Assembly: GCA_963837345.1 (NCBI GenBank) | Contig: CAWIMX010000002.1 | Span: 372,001-436,000 of the forward strand | Direction: 5' to 3' | DNA length: 64,000 bases | From: CAWIMX01 sp963837345 | Lineage (GTDB): Bacteria; Acidobacteriota; Vicinamibacteria; Vicinamibacterales; CAVVIG01 | The notes under the pieces: model-generated | The model's input: only the letters and a program-made list of their open reading frames with translations | The model's database searches: none | What the model was told of the DNA's origin: nothing | Shown: positions 9,376-20,788 of the stretch, one piece after another | Layout: each line of letters begins with the position of its first letter | Position numbering within the stretch: position 1 is the first letter of the stretch | Program-made: the position numbers and the translations under genes

Positions 9376-10065
9376 TCAAAAGACGAACGGCACGATGCGC
9401 CAGCGGACCGCACGGCGGTAGTCGTGCGTACGGCTCGCCGAACGCGGCAAGGAGCGACCGCTCTTCGAACGGCACTGCCGCCGCCAAATAGAGCGCCGCC
9501 ACCGTCGAAAAGAGAAGGCGGTCGCGCGGTCATGTGCGGCGATGCCGAACGTCGCCAGCATCCACCCGAGGTAGATCGGGTGGCGCACCCAGCGGTACGG
9601 GCCGACCACCTGCAAGGTCTGGGCGCCTGGCGACGGCCGACGGATGCCGGCGAGCTCGAGCGGATCGATCACGCGGACCGCCCGCGCCACGAGCAGAAGG
9701 CCGCCAATCTGGACCGCGATGAGCACGGCGGCCAGCCCGCCGCGGGCGTCGTAGAGCTCGCCGCCCACCCGGCGCCACAGCAGGCACACGAGCACCAGAA
9801 GAAGGCTGGCGGTCCAGACGTACAGGGACCGCACGAGCTCGTCGGGCATGACGCGCCGCATCGCGTCTTTCACCGCCGGCCGCGCGAACACGCTGTGGTG
9901 GACGGCGAAGAGGCCGAACAGGGCCAGGTCGGCGGCGAAGCCGCCTGCCCCGCCGCTGCCCGGCAGGCGATCCACGCCGGTGACGAACCACCAGGCGCAG
10001 ACGGCCAGGGCGGCAACGAACAGCGCGCCGCCGAGCCATTGGAACAGGGTCGCAACACCGTGCAA
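9376..10065 (-). CDS. Isoprenylcysteine carboxyl methyltransferase/NnrU-like membrane protein with two compensating frameshifts
   Basis: About 229 residues with five or six membrane segments. The motif VGPYRWVRHPIYLGWMLATFGI is the signature of the ICMT/PEMT-like integral membrane methyltransferases and NnrU relatives. After this motif the frame is lost near 9520. A second frame supplies VAALYLAAAVPFEERSLLAAFGEPY, the conserved ICMT tail with its Glu pair, and the first frame returns near 9420 for YRRAVRWRIVPF. Two opposite indels inside one gene explain the pattern. A TTG at 10065 begins the open frame; an ATG lies five bases upstream in another frame. Confidence 0.75.
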   Translation of the reverse strand: MHGVATLFQWLGGALFVAALAVCAWWFVTGVDRLPGSGGAGGFAADLALFGLFAVHHSVFARPAVKDAMRRVMPDELVRSLYVWTASLLLVLVCLLWRRVGGELYDARGGLAAVLIAVQIGGLLLVARAVRVIDPLELAGIRRPSPGAQTLQVVGPYRWVRHPIYLGWMLATFGIAAHDRATAFSFRRWRRSIWRRQCRSKSGRSLPRSASRTHDYRRAVRWRIVPFVF

Positions 10066-10092
10066 CCATGATAATATTCGACGGCGAACATC

Positions 10093-12648
10093 ATGGCCCT
10101 TGAAACTCGGCCCGCGTTCCTGGCGTTCCTGCGGCCGCTCACCCTGGTGCTCGCGCTCGTCGCGTGCGGCCGTCCGTCGGCCGGGCAGCCTCCGCCGCGC
10201 GCGCCCCAGGCGCCTGCGATCTCACCTGCCGCCCGGGCGCTCCTCGAAGGCCGCTACGACGAGGTGGACAAGCTGATGAGCTCGGCCGCAGCCACCGATC
10301 CCGGCGCCGCGGCGCTCGCCGCGAAGGCCGACATCGCCCGAGGCCGCTACGACGATGCGCTGGCGCTGCTCCAGCCCGTGGCCTCGCGCGCGCCTGGCAG
10401 CGACGCCGCGCTCGAGCTCGGGCTGCTCGAGCAGATGCTCGGCCGGCCGGAGGCCGACGGCGTGCTCCGACGTGTCGCGGCGCCCTGGCAGTCGACGAAC
10501 GATCCCGTCGAGCTGGCGCGCGCGGCGCGCGCGCTCGAGGCCTTGAACGAGTTCCAGCAGGCCAACTCGTCGTTTCGCGACGCGTCGGCGGCGCGCCCGG
10601 CCGATCCCGGCCATCAACACGGCGTGGGGCGATCTCTTTCTGGCCGCCGGCAACCGCTCGGAAGCGATGAAGTCGTATCAGGCGGCGCTCAAGGCGGACG
10701 CGCGGTGGACGCCGGCGCTCATCGGCACGGCGCGGGCCCTGAGCGACGACGATCCGCCGCACGCGCTCGCCGCCATCAAGCGGGCGCTCGAGGTGAACCC
10801 GCCGCGGTGGACGCGCACGTGTTCCTGGCGGCGCGGGCCGTCGACGCCGACCACGACGAGGAGGCGCACGAGGCCATCCGGCAGGCCCTTGCCGTGAATC
10901 CGAACAGTCTCGACGCGCACTCGCTCCTGGCGGCGATGGCCTACGTTCACGACGATCACGCCAGGTTCGACGCGGAAACACAGAAGGTCCTCGCCATCGC
11001 CCCGCACGTACGGCGAGGTGTATCGCATCGCCGGGCGAGCAGGCGGCGCGGACCACTACCGGTACGAGGAGGCGGTCGCGCTGGCGCGCCGCGCGCTCGA
11101 GCTGCAGATCCGCGCAATCCGCACGCGCTGTCCGACCTCGGCCTGCACCTGTTGCGCACGGGGGACGAGCGCGGGGCCCGCGAGGCGCTCGAGCAGTCGT
11201 TCAAGCTCTATCCGTACGACGTGGTGGCGTTCAATCTGCTCGGCATGATGGACACGCTCGACACGTTCGTGACCGTCGACGGACGGCAACATCATTCTGC
11301 GGATGAACACGGACGAGGCGCCGCTGCTCCAGACTACGTGCTGGCGCTCGCGCACAAGGCGCTCGACCGGCTGTCGGACCTGTACCAGTTCACGCCACAA
11401 GGGGCCGATCCTGATCGAGATGTTCTCGAAGCACGACGACTTCGCCGTGCGCAATCTCGGGCTGCCCGGGATGATCGGCGCCCTGGGCGCCTGTTTCGGC
11501 CGCGTCGTCACGCTCGACTCGCCGCGCGCGCAGCCGCCCGGGCACGTTCCAGTGGGAGTCGACGCTCTGGCACGAGCTCGCGCACGTCATCACGATTCAG
11601 CTGTCGAACAAGCGCGTTCCGCGCTGGCTGACGGAAGGCATCTCGGTGTTCGAAGAGAAGCGGCAGGCGAAGCGAGTGGGCGCGTCCGGGCGCGGTGGAG
11701 TTCGCGCAGCTGCTCGAGCAGGGTCACACGATCAAGCTCACCGATCTCAACGCGGCGTTTCTGAGCGGCGAAACGATTTCGCTCGCCTACTACGAGTCGT
11801 CGCTCCTGGTGGACTACATCGTCAAGACGTATGGCGACGCCGGGAATGCGGCGGCTCCTGGTGGCGTACGGCGAGGGCCTCGACACCGACCACGCGCTCG
11901 CCAAGGCGCTCGACACGAGCCTCGCGGAGATGCAGGCGGGTTTCGATCGCGCGCTCGACGACGAGTTCGGCGCGCTCAAGAAGGCGTTCGCCGGCGTGAA
12001 CCCCGAGCAGCTGCAGGGCGTGCCGCTGCCCGTGCTGCGTGCGCAGGCCGCCGAGCATCCCGGCAACTACCCGGTGCAGATGACGCTCGGTCACGAGCTG
12101 CGTCGATGCGGGCGAGACCGATGAGGCGAGCAGCGCGTTCGAGAAGGCGGCGGCCGGCGATGCCGATCGCCATCGGCGCCGACAGCCCGCACGGCCCAGA
12201 TAGCCGACTGGCGATGAAGGCGAACGACAGGCCGCGCGCGATGAAGGAGCTCGAGGCGCTACGTCGCCGTGGACTACGACAACGTGGAGGCGGCGCGGCA
12301 GCTCGGCGTCGCTCATGCGCGAGGCGGTGTCGACGATCCGGCGCGCGTCTGCGCGGTGAACGAGCGCATCGTGGCGGTGGATCCGTTCGAAGGGGGCGCG
12401 CACGCGGTGCTCGGGAGACTGGCGATGGATCGCGGCGAGCCCGAGGTGGCGGCGCGCGAATTCCAGGCGGTCCTGACGCTCAAGCCGGTCGATCAGGCGG
12501 CGGCCCACACGGACCTGGCTGAGAGCTACTGAAGCTCGGGCGGCGCGCGGACGCGCGCACCCAGACGCTGCGCGCCCTGGAGATCGCCCCCACGTACCAG
12601 CGCGCACAGGACCTGCTGCTCGAGCTCGTGGACGGCGGCCGGCCGTGA
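10093..12648 (+). CDS. TPR-repeat lipoprotein with peptidase MA-like gluzincin domain, many frameshifts
   Basis: The first 500 bp encode a lipoprotein signal (LVLALVACG) and TPR-like helices. Then the frame changes at least eight times up to 12540, yet pieces in successive frames read as one protein: AINTAWGDLFLAAGNRSEAM, VDAHVFLAARAVDADHDEEA, ALSDLGLHLLRTGDERGARE, a zinc-peptidase core LWHELAHVITIQLSNKR followed by WLTEGISVFEE, then TPR units to 12648. HExxH plus the downstream Glu fits the peptidase MA family. Reconstructed length is about 850 residues. It opens the MoxR/Bat-type gene run, and its stop overlaps the DUF4159 start. Predicted to sit in the periplasm attached to a membrane. Confidence 0.75.
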
Positions 12649-13436
12649 CGCGCCCTGCCGCGGCCGCGGCCGTGCTGGCGGTTGCTGCTACGGCCCTGTC
12701 GCCCCCGGCGCGCCGCCCAGCTCGCCGCGCGCCCCGACCAGCGCCTCGCCGGCCTCGAATGGCGGTTCGTCCGGATCCGGTATCACTTTGCGATCCGAAG
12801 GCGATGAGCGTTCCAGGAAGACATCGTGGGGGAGCCGTGGTTCATCGACGGCCCGGCGGCGGAGCAGAATCTCACGCGCCGGATCAAGACGGCGACCACG
12901 ATCGAAACCGACGATCCCATCGTGCTGCCGCTCGACAGCCCGGATCTCTTCAAGTATCCCTGGATCTACTTCGTCGAGCCGGGCACGCTGCGGATGACCG
13001 ACGCCGAGGTGGCAGAACCTGCGGGAGTTCCTGCTGCGGGGCGGCACGGCGACGTTCGACGATTTCCACGGCCCGCTCGAATGGGAGAACCTCGCGCGCG
13101 AGCTGAAGCGCGTGTTTCCCGATCGAGGAGATCGTCGACTCTGCCGAAGGACCATCCGGTGTTCCACAGCCTTCTACGCGATCGATCGACTTCCCGCAGA
13201 TCCCCGGGCTCGGCTCGTTCGAGGCGGGCCGCACCTGGGAGAAGGGCGGGTATGTGGCTCACCTGCGGACGATCTTCGACGAGGACGGCCGGCCGATGAT
13301 GTTCATCAACTGGAACACCGACATGGGCGACGGCTGGGAATGGTCGAACGTGCAGCAGTTTCCGGACTACATCAAGTACACGGCGCAGTCGTACCGGATG
13401 ATGATCAACGAAATCGTGTACGCCCTCACACATTGA
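12645..13436 (+). CDS. DUF4159 domain protein, several frameshifts
   Basis: GTG at 12645 overlaps the preceding stop. Fragments in three frames rebuild a DUF4159 protein: signal-like N-terminus, LEWRFVRIRYHF, DLFKYPWIYFVEPGTLRMTD, LREFLLRGGTATFDDFHGP, DHPVFHSFY, and the intact tail HLRTIFDEDGRPMMFINWNTDMGDGWEW. DUF4159 proteins have a glutamine-amidotransferase-like fold and regularly accompany MoxR-DUF58-Bat operons in Acidobacteria, Bacteroidetes and Planctomycetes. Biochemical role unknown. The run of conserved blocks across frames argues for indels in the sequence rather than ancient decay. Confidence 0.75.
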
Positions 13437-13482
13437 CGGAATGCAACCGACCAGACGTGGTTGCGTTGAGACGGAGAGACAC

Positions 13483-14494
<1,012 letters not shown>

Positions 14495-14495
<1 letters not shown>

Positions 14496-15409
14496 TGGCC
14501 GCGCCCGACGCGCGAACGCCAGTTTCTCGACCCGGCGGTCGTCGCGCGCCTCGGCACGCTCGAACTGCGGGCGCGCACGATCGTCGAAGGGTTCCTCGCC
14601 GGCCTGCATCGCAGCCCGTTCAAGGGGTTCAGCGTGGAGTTCGCCGAATACCGGCAATACATGCCCGGCGACGACCTGCAGACGATCGACTGGAAAGTGT
14701 ACGCGCGCAGACGATCGGTTCTACGTGAAGAAGTTCGAGGAAGAGACCAACCTCGACTGCCACCTGATGGTCGACGTCAGCGGATCGATGGCGTACGGAT
14801 CGCGCGGCATCACGAAGTTCGAATACGCGGCGTGCCTGGCCGCGGCGCTCGGATACCTGATGACGCGCCAGCGCGACGCCGTGGGCCTGACCGCGTTCGA
14901 CGACGCCATCGTCAGATGCTGCCGGCGAGCGCGCGGCCCGGCCACCTGCGGGCGCTGCTGCTCGCGCTCGATCGGCTGCAGCCCGGATCGCGCGGACCGA
15001 CGTGTCCAGGCCGCTGCACCAGCTGGCCGATGCGCTCAGCAAGCGCGGCATGGTCGTGCTGATTTCCGATCTGCTCGACGATCCGGCCGCGGTGATCCGG
15101 GGCCTGAAGCACTTCCAATATCGCGGCACCGACGTGATCGTGTTCCACGTGCTCGATCCCGACGAGCTGGAGTTTCCCTTCGAGCGCGCCGACCCGCTTC
15201 GAGGATCTGGAGACGCGCGAAGAGGTGATGGCCGTGCCCGGCGTCGTGCGCGCGCGACTATCTGCGCGAGGTCGTGGGCGCGCTCGATCGATCGCTACCG
15301 GCGCGAGCTGGGCGGCTGGGGCATCGACTACCACCTGCGTCCACGGACCTCGGAGCCGCTCGAGCTGGCGCTGCTGGCGTATCTGTCGACGCGGTCGAAG
15401 ACGCTGTGA
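14495..15409 (+). CDS. DUF58 (VWA-like) protein, several frameshifts
   Basis: The ATG at 14495 shares its A with the MoxR stop. Pieces in alternating frames give the DUF58 order: LGTLELRARTIVEGF, the diagnostic SVEFAEYRQYMPGDDLQTIDWKVYARSDRFYVK, the MIDAS-like LMVDVSGSMAYG, then KRGMVVLISDLLDDP and YRRELGGWGIDYH. Indels fall near 14520, 14710, 14916, 14996, 15196, 15255 and 15290. DUF58 proteins partner MoxR ATPases; the VWA fold binds a metal and a client protein. It is followed by the BatA-like gene, whose GTG overlaps this stop. Confidence 0.85.
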
Positions 15410-17301
15410 GCTTCCTGTCTCCGCTCTTTCTCGTCGGCGCGCTCGCCGCCGCGGTGCCGATCGTGCTGCACCTGCTCAAGCGTGAGCCGGAGCCGCGGCT
15501 GCGATTCGCGGCCGTGCGCCTGCTGCGGCACGCGCCGATGGAGCACACCGCTCGGCGCCGCCTGCGCGAGTGGCTGCTGCTCGCGCTGCGCGATCGCCGC
15601 GCTCGTGCTGCTCGCCTTGGCGTTCGCGCGGCCGTTCCTCGCGTCGGGCGCGGCGCGCGAGCTGTCGCGCGCGACCATCGTCGCGCTGGATGCGATCGTC
15701 TGAGCGTGTCGGCGCCGTCCACCGTCGATCGCGCCCGGACGCTCGCCCGCGAGGCGATTGACGGGGCGCCGGCGGGCGACCTCGTCGGGTCGTGAAGTGT
15801 TCGGCGATCAGGCTGTGGCGGTCGAAGCGCCCGACGCCGGATCGGCGCGCTGGCGCGCGCCGCCCTGAGCCGCATGGCCCCGGGCGACGGCGGCACGCGA
15901 TATCGCGCGGCGATCGACGGGGCGGTGCGCATGCTGGGCGGCCGCGCCGGTCGGATCATCGTGGTGACGGATCTGCAGGCGAACGGGTGGGCCTCGGGCG
16001 AGGGCGCCGAGGTGCCGGACACTGTGGACGTCGAGGTTCGCGACACGGGCGCAGCCTCCCGCCAATCTGGCCGTCACTGCGCTCGCCGCCGCCGGCGATC
16101 GCCTCGTGGCGACCGTCCGAAACAGCGGTGCGGCGGCCCGCGACGCCGTCGTGCACCTGACGCTCGACGGAATGCGATCACGGTGTCGTGACGGTGAACG
16201 TGCCGCCCGGCGGTTCGTCCGACGCCAGCTTCACCGGGGCGGCCGGCGCGCGCGCGGCGGTGGCGACCGTCGCGGATCCCGACGGCATGCCGGGCGACAA
16301 TGCGCGATATGCCGTGGTCGGCGACGGCGTCGGTCTCGACGTTCGGATCGTGTCGGCGAACGGCGCGCCGGCGCGCGATGCGTTCTACGTCCAGCAGGCG
16401 CTCGCGGCCGGGCCGGCCGGCGCGGCGGGCGCGCCGCCCTTCCGCCTCTCGGGCATCCGCGCGGCCGACCTGGGAGGCGGGGACGGGCAGGTGTCGCAGG
16501 CGAGCGCCATCCTCCTGCTGTCGACGCACGGCCTGGAGGCGCGGGGCCGCCAGCGCCTCGCCGGCTACGTTCGCGCAGGGAGGCGGTCTGCTGATCGCGG
16601 CCGGCCCGGAGATGGACGGCGACGTCGTGGTCGACCTGCTCGGCCCGGACGGCCGGATTGCGATGGCGAAGCCGGACGATGCCGACGCGCACTCACGCAC
16701 GCTGGCCCCGGTGGACGTGCGGCACCCGATCTTTCAGGCGTTCGGCGCCGGCGCCGCAACGCTCGGCCTCGTGACCTTCGACCAGGTGTCGCGGGTGGAG
16801 GGCGCCGGGTGCGCCACGCTGGCGCGATTCACCAGTGGAGAACCGGCGCTGCTCGACTGCCCGATCGGCGAGGGACGCGCGCTCGTCTTCGCCTCGGACC
16901 TGGGCGGCCTGTGGAACGATTTCCCGCGGCGCGCCACGTTCGTCCCCTTTCTGCGCGAGGCTGTGCGCTATCTGGCCGCCGGGCGCCGCCTGGGCAGCTC
17001 GTTCCTCGTGAGCGATCGCCCCGCCGGGGTGCCGGCCGAGCCCGGCATGGCAACGGTCCCCGCCGCAGGGGGCGGGAGCCGCCTGGTGGCGGTGAACGTC
17101 GATCCCCGGGAATCGGATGTCGCACGGCTCTCCGCCGACGAGTTCCTGTCGGTGGTGACTCACGTCCCGCCGACGACGCCGGCGGTCGAGGTGGCCGCCG
17201 CGAGGGAACAGGAGGGGCGGCAGCGGCTCTGGCAGTACGCGCTGGGGCTGATGCTGGTGGCGCTGGCGGTCGAAAGCTTCGTGGCTGCCAGGAGCGCATG
17301 A
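15406..17301 (+). CDS. BatA/VWA membrane protein, frameshifted in its N-terminal third
   Basis: The GTG at 15406 (GTGA overlap) starts SFLSPLFLVGALAAAVPIVLHLLKR, the classic N-terminal BatA domain, followed by LRIAALVLLALAFARPFLASG, a second membrane segment, and a VWA-like region (ALDAS.S, GRIIVVTDLQANGW). Frame breaks occur near 15592, 15692, 15793, 15838, 16058 and 16175; from 16190 to 17301 one frame is open and carries a glutamine-amidotransferase-like domain (LAGYVRAGGGLLIAAGP) and a C-terminal membrane helix. About 630 residues when rejoined. Members of this group are linked to envelope stress or aerotolerance in other phyla. Confidence 0.82.
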
Positions 17302-17329
17302 GCGGATGCGGGGTGAGACAATAGGAGAG

Positions 17330-20300
17330 ATGCCCGGATCGCCTCACGACGAGATTCGCGGTGTGATCGCCCGCGTGCGCGCGCGGTGGCGGCGGATGCG
17401 CGCGCTCGAGGCCACCTTCACCGCCGCGCTGCTGGCGGCGTTCGTCGTCGCGGCGGGCCTGGCGATGTCTTCGTGGGCGGCCCGGACGCCGCTCGGCCTG
17501 GCGGTCGTCGGAGCCGCCACCGTGGCGCTCGCCGTCGGAGCCGTCGCCTGGCGAGTTCGTCGTCTCGGCCCGCGTCCGTCCGACATTCGGGTGGCGCGGT
17601 TCATCGAGGAGCGCGTCCCCGAGCTCGACGACCGGCTGGCGTCGGCGGTCGACGTGCTGGGGGCGACGCGCGACTCGCCGTCACTCGCCGGGCCGATGCT
17701 CGCCGACGCGGCGGATCGCCTGGCGGGCGTCGACGTGGATCCGGTGGTGCCGGATCGCACGCTCACGCGGGCCGGGCTCAAGGCGGCGGCCGCCGTCGCC
17801 GCGCTGGCGGCGGTGCTGTTCGTCGGCCGAGACCGCGCGGGGCAGGCCTACGACGCCGCGGCGCTCACGCTGTTTCCCGCGCACGTCACACTCGACGTCA
17901 CGCCGGGCGATGCGCGGGTGCGCACCGGCGATGCGTTCACGGTCGACGTCACGATCGGGGGGAGCCGCGCGCCGATCGTCCCGCGCATCGAGATTGACGT
18001 GGCCGACCGGCGCGACGCCGCCCCCATGGTCGGCACGGCCGGCGTCGCCGACGCCCGCTTCCGCTACTCGCTCGGGCACGTCACGTCGTCGTTCACGTAT
18101 CGCGTGACCGCTCCCGGCGGATTGTCGGCGGGACCGTTTACCGTCGCCGTGGTCGCGCCGCCGCGTGTCGATCGCATCGATGTCGAGTACGCGTATCCGA
18201 AGACGCTCGGGCTCGCGCCTCGCACCGAGGAGGACGGAGGCGACATCTACGCCCCCGAAGGGACCGGCATTCGGGTGCACGTGCACACGGACCGACCGGC
18301 CGACTCGGGGGCGATGGCGCTGGTCGAGGGCGGCAGCGTGGCGCTCGCGCCGGTGTCGGCCACCGAGCTCGTCGGGACGTTCACCGTCCAGCACAACGAC
18401 TCGTACCGCGTGGCGCTTGCCGACGCCGACGGCCTGTCGAGCGACGGCGACATCGAATATTTCATCCGCGCGCTCGAGGATCGTCCGCCCGAAGTGCGCG
18501 TGACGGAGCCGGCCGGCGATCGCAACGTCACGAGGCTCGAGGAAGTGGACGTCGCCGCCCGGGCCGACGACGACTACGGCGTGGATCGGCTCGAGCTGGT
18601 CTACAGCGTCAAGGCCGGCCCCGAGCGGGTGCTGCCGATCGAGATTCCCGGGCACGCGACCTCGGTGAACGGCCGTCAGACGATCTACCTCGAGGGGCTC
18701 GACGTGGCGCCGGGCGACCTCGTCTCCTACTACGTGCGGGCGCGCGACGTGGCCCGGGGCAAGCGGTCGAGCGAAGCGCGCAGCGACATCTTCTTCCTGC
18801 AGGTGCGCCCGTTCGAGCAGGAATTCTCGCTCGCGCAGAGCCAGGGGGTGACGAGCGGAGCCGCTCAGGCGCTCGGCGATCTCGTGAATCAGCAGAAGGA
18901 AGTGATCGCGGCCACGTGGAAGCTCGATCGCCGCACCGCGACGACGGCCGGCGCGCGGTCGGAGGAGGACGTGCACGCCGTGGCGCACGCCGAAGACGCG
19001 TTGAAGACCCGCGTCGAACAGGCGTCGGCGGCGTTCGGCGAATCGACGATGCGCAACCCGAGGCGCTCGTCGCTGTTCGGGCCCGAGCCGCGCGTGCCGA
19101 TTCAGCCGCGTCCGGAGCAGGCGGCGATGACCGCCGCGTCGGCGGCCATGGGCCAGGCGGTGACGGCCCTGAACCGCGTCAGCACCACCGACGCGCTGCC
19201 GCAGGAGATGGAGGCGCTCAACCAGCTGCTGAAGGCGCAGGCCGACGCGAAGCCGATTCAGATCGCGACGGCGCCGGGCACCGGCGGGCGCGGGAACAGC
19301 AACTACGATCTGTCGAGCCTGTTCGATCGCGAGCTGCAGCGCTCCCAGCAGACCAACTACGAGACGCCTGGCGCCGATCAGGCGCGTGGCGAGCCGGACG
19401 AGGCGAGCAAGCTGATCGATGCGATCCATCAGCTGGCGGAGCGGCAGGACGAGCTGGTCAAACGCCAGCGCGATCTGAGCGAGGCCCGCCTCACCGACGC
19501 CGAGCGCCGGCGTGAGCTCGAGAAGCTGACCCGCGAACAGTCGGAGCTGCGCCAGCAGGCGGAAGAACTGAGCCGCCAGCCGTCGGGCAGCCAGCCGCAG
19601 GCGGGTGCGGGCCGAAGCGGGCAAGGCGCGTCGGGGAGCCAGACCGAGCGCATGCGCGACGCCGCCCAGGCGATGCAGGCGGCCGCGAACGAGCTGCGCC
19701 GGGAGAATCCCGGCGGGGCGGGCGCGAGCGGAAGCCGCGCGCGCGACGACCTGCGCGAGCTCGAACGCCAGCTTCGCGGCGCCCAGCCCGAAGACGGTCG
19801 GCGCGCGATGGGCGACGCGCAGCTCGAAGCGAGACAGATCGCCGAAGCGGAGCGCCGGCTGGCCAATGAGCTGGAAGCCCTCGGCGGCTCGAGCGGCCGG
19901 TCCGGTCGCGAGCCGCAGCAGGACGACCAGGGTGGCGCCGACGGCCGGCGCCGGCTGGCGGCAGAGCAGTCGCGGCTGGCCGACCGGGCCGATGCGCTGG
20001 GCAAGAGCCTCGGGCAGCAGGGCGCCGGCGCGACGACGACGCCCTCCGGGGACGCCGACGCCGATCGCACCCGCGAGGCCATGGCCGATGCCGCACGCGA
20101 TCTGCAGACCGGTCGCGTCGCGGAGCGGATGCGCCAGGCGTCGAGCGCGGTGGCGTCGGGCGCGGCGGCCGCAGACGGGAGCCGCGATCGCCAGACGGCG
20201 GAGGAGCAACGCCAGCTCGCGCGCACGCTCGAAGGTGCGGCCGATCGCATGGCCACCGCCGCCGCGCCGGGCGATGAAGCGTCGCGGCGTCAGGCGGGCC

Positions 20301-20761
20301 AGATGGCCGAGATGCGGAGCGTCCGCGAGCGTCTCGACGAAGTCAGCCGCGAGATCGCCCGTCTTGGTCAGGAAGGCCGGTCGGACGCCGCGGGCCAGCT
20401 CGAGCGCCTGCGCGACGAATACGGCCGGCAGCTCGAGCGCGCCGAGCAGCTGCTGAACGAGGTCCGGCGCGAGGATCCGACGCTCGAAGGCGTCGTGGGA
20501 TTCACCTTCGAAGGTCAGGGCATGACGCTGTCGGCGCCCGGCACGGAAGCCTTCAAACAGGATTTCGCCCGCTGGGACGATCTCCGTCGTCAGGCCGCCG
20601 CCGCGCTCGAACGCGCGGAATCGTCGATGTCGACCGCGCTCCAGGCCAGGGAGTCGGGTGAGCGCCTCGCCGTCGGGGTCGACGACACCCCGCCAGCCGA
20701 CTACCAGTCGCAGGTGGATGCGTATTTCAAGGCGATCGCGCAGGGGACTGATCGTCGCTAG
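17330..20761 (+). CDS. DUF4175-like large membrane-anchored protein with long coiled coils
   Basis: About 1,143 residues, uninterrupted. Two N-terminal membrane helices (residues about 25-75) are followed by a beta-rich periplasmic part to about 500, including SDGDIEYFIRALEDRPPEVRVTEP, a common DUF4175 motif. The second half is highly charged, rich in Gln, Arg, Glu and Ala, and predicted coiled coil (for instance ELVKRQRDLSEARLTDAERR). Such proteins sit downstream of MoxR-DUF58-BatA genes. An ATG at 17306 in the same frame would add eight residues; 17330 aligns better with the EIRGVIARVRARWR start. Exact function unknown, probably a scaffold in the cell envelope. Confidence 0.78.
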   Translation: MPGSPHDEIRGVIARVRARWRRMRALEATFTAALLAAFVVAAGLAMSSWAARTPLGLAVVGAATVALAVGAVAWRVRRLGPRPSDIRVARFIEERVPELDDRLASAVDVLGATRDSPSLAGPMLADAADRLAGVDVDPVVPDRTLTRAGLKAAAAVAALAAVLFVGRDRAGQAYDAAALTLFPAHVTLDVTPGDARVRTGDAFTVDVTIGGSRAPIVPRIEIDVADRRDAAPMVGTAGVADARFRYSLGHVTSSFTYRVTAPGGLSAGPFTVAVVAPPRVDRIDVEYAYPKTLGLAPRTEEDGGDIYAPEGTGIRVHVHTDRPADSGAMALVEGGSVALAPVSATELVGTFTVQHNDSYRVALADADGLSSDGDIEYFIRALEDRPPEVRVTEPAGDRNVTRLEEVDVAARADDDYGVDRLELVYSVKAGPERVLPIEIPGHATSVNGRQTIYLEGLDVAPGDLVSYYVRARDVARGKRSSEARSDIFFLQVRPFEQEFSLAQSQGVTSGAAQALGDLVNQQKEVIAATWKLDRRTATTAGARSEEDVHAVAHAEDALKTRVEQASAAFGESTMRNPRRSSLFGPEPRVPIQPRPEQAAMTAASAAMGQAVTALNRVSTTDALPQEMEALNQLLKAQADAKPIQIATAPGTGGRGNSNYDLSSLFDRELQRSQQTNYETPGADQARGEPDEASKLIDAIHQLAERQDELVKRQRDLSEARLTDAERRRELEKLTREQSELRQQAEELSRQPSGSQPQAGAGRSGQGASGSQTERMRDAAQAMQAAANELRRENPGGAGASGSRARDDLRELERQLRGAQPEDGRRAMGDAQLEARQIAEAERRLANELEALGGSSGRSGREPQQDDQGGADGRRRLAAEQSRLADRADALGKSLGQQGAGATTTPSGDADADRTREAMADAARDLQTGRVAERMRQASSAVASGAAAADGSRDRQTAEEQRQLARTLEGAADRMATAAAPGDEASRRQAGQMAEMRSVRERLDEVSREIARLGQEGRSDAAGQLERLRDEYGRQLERAEQLLNEVRREDPTLEGVVGFTFEGQGMTLSAPGTEAFKQDFARWDDLRRQAAAALERAESSMSTALQARESGERLAVGVDDTPPADYQSQVDAYFKAIAQGTDRR

Positions 20762-20788
20762 TCGTCAGTCTCGAGTCGTCAGTCGGCG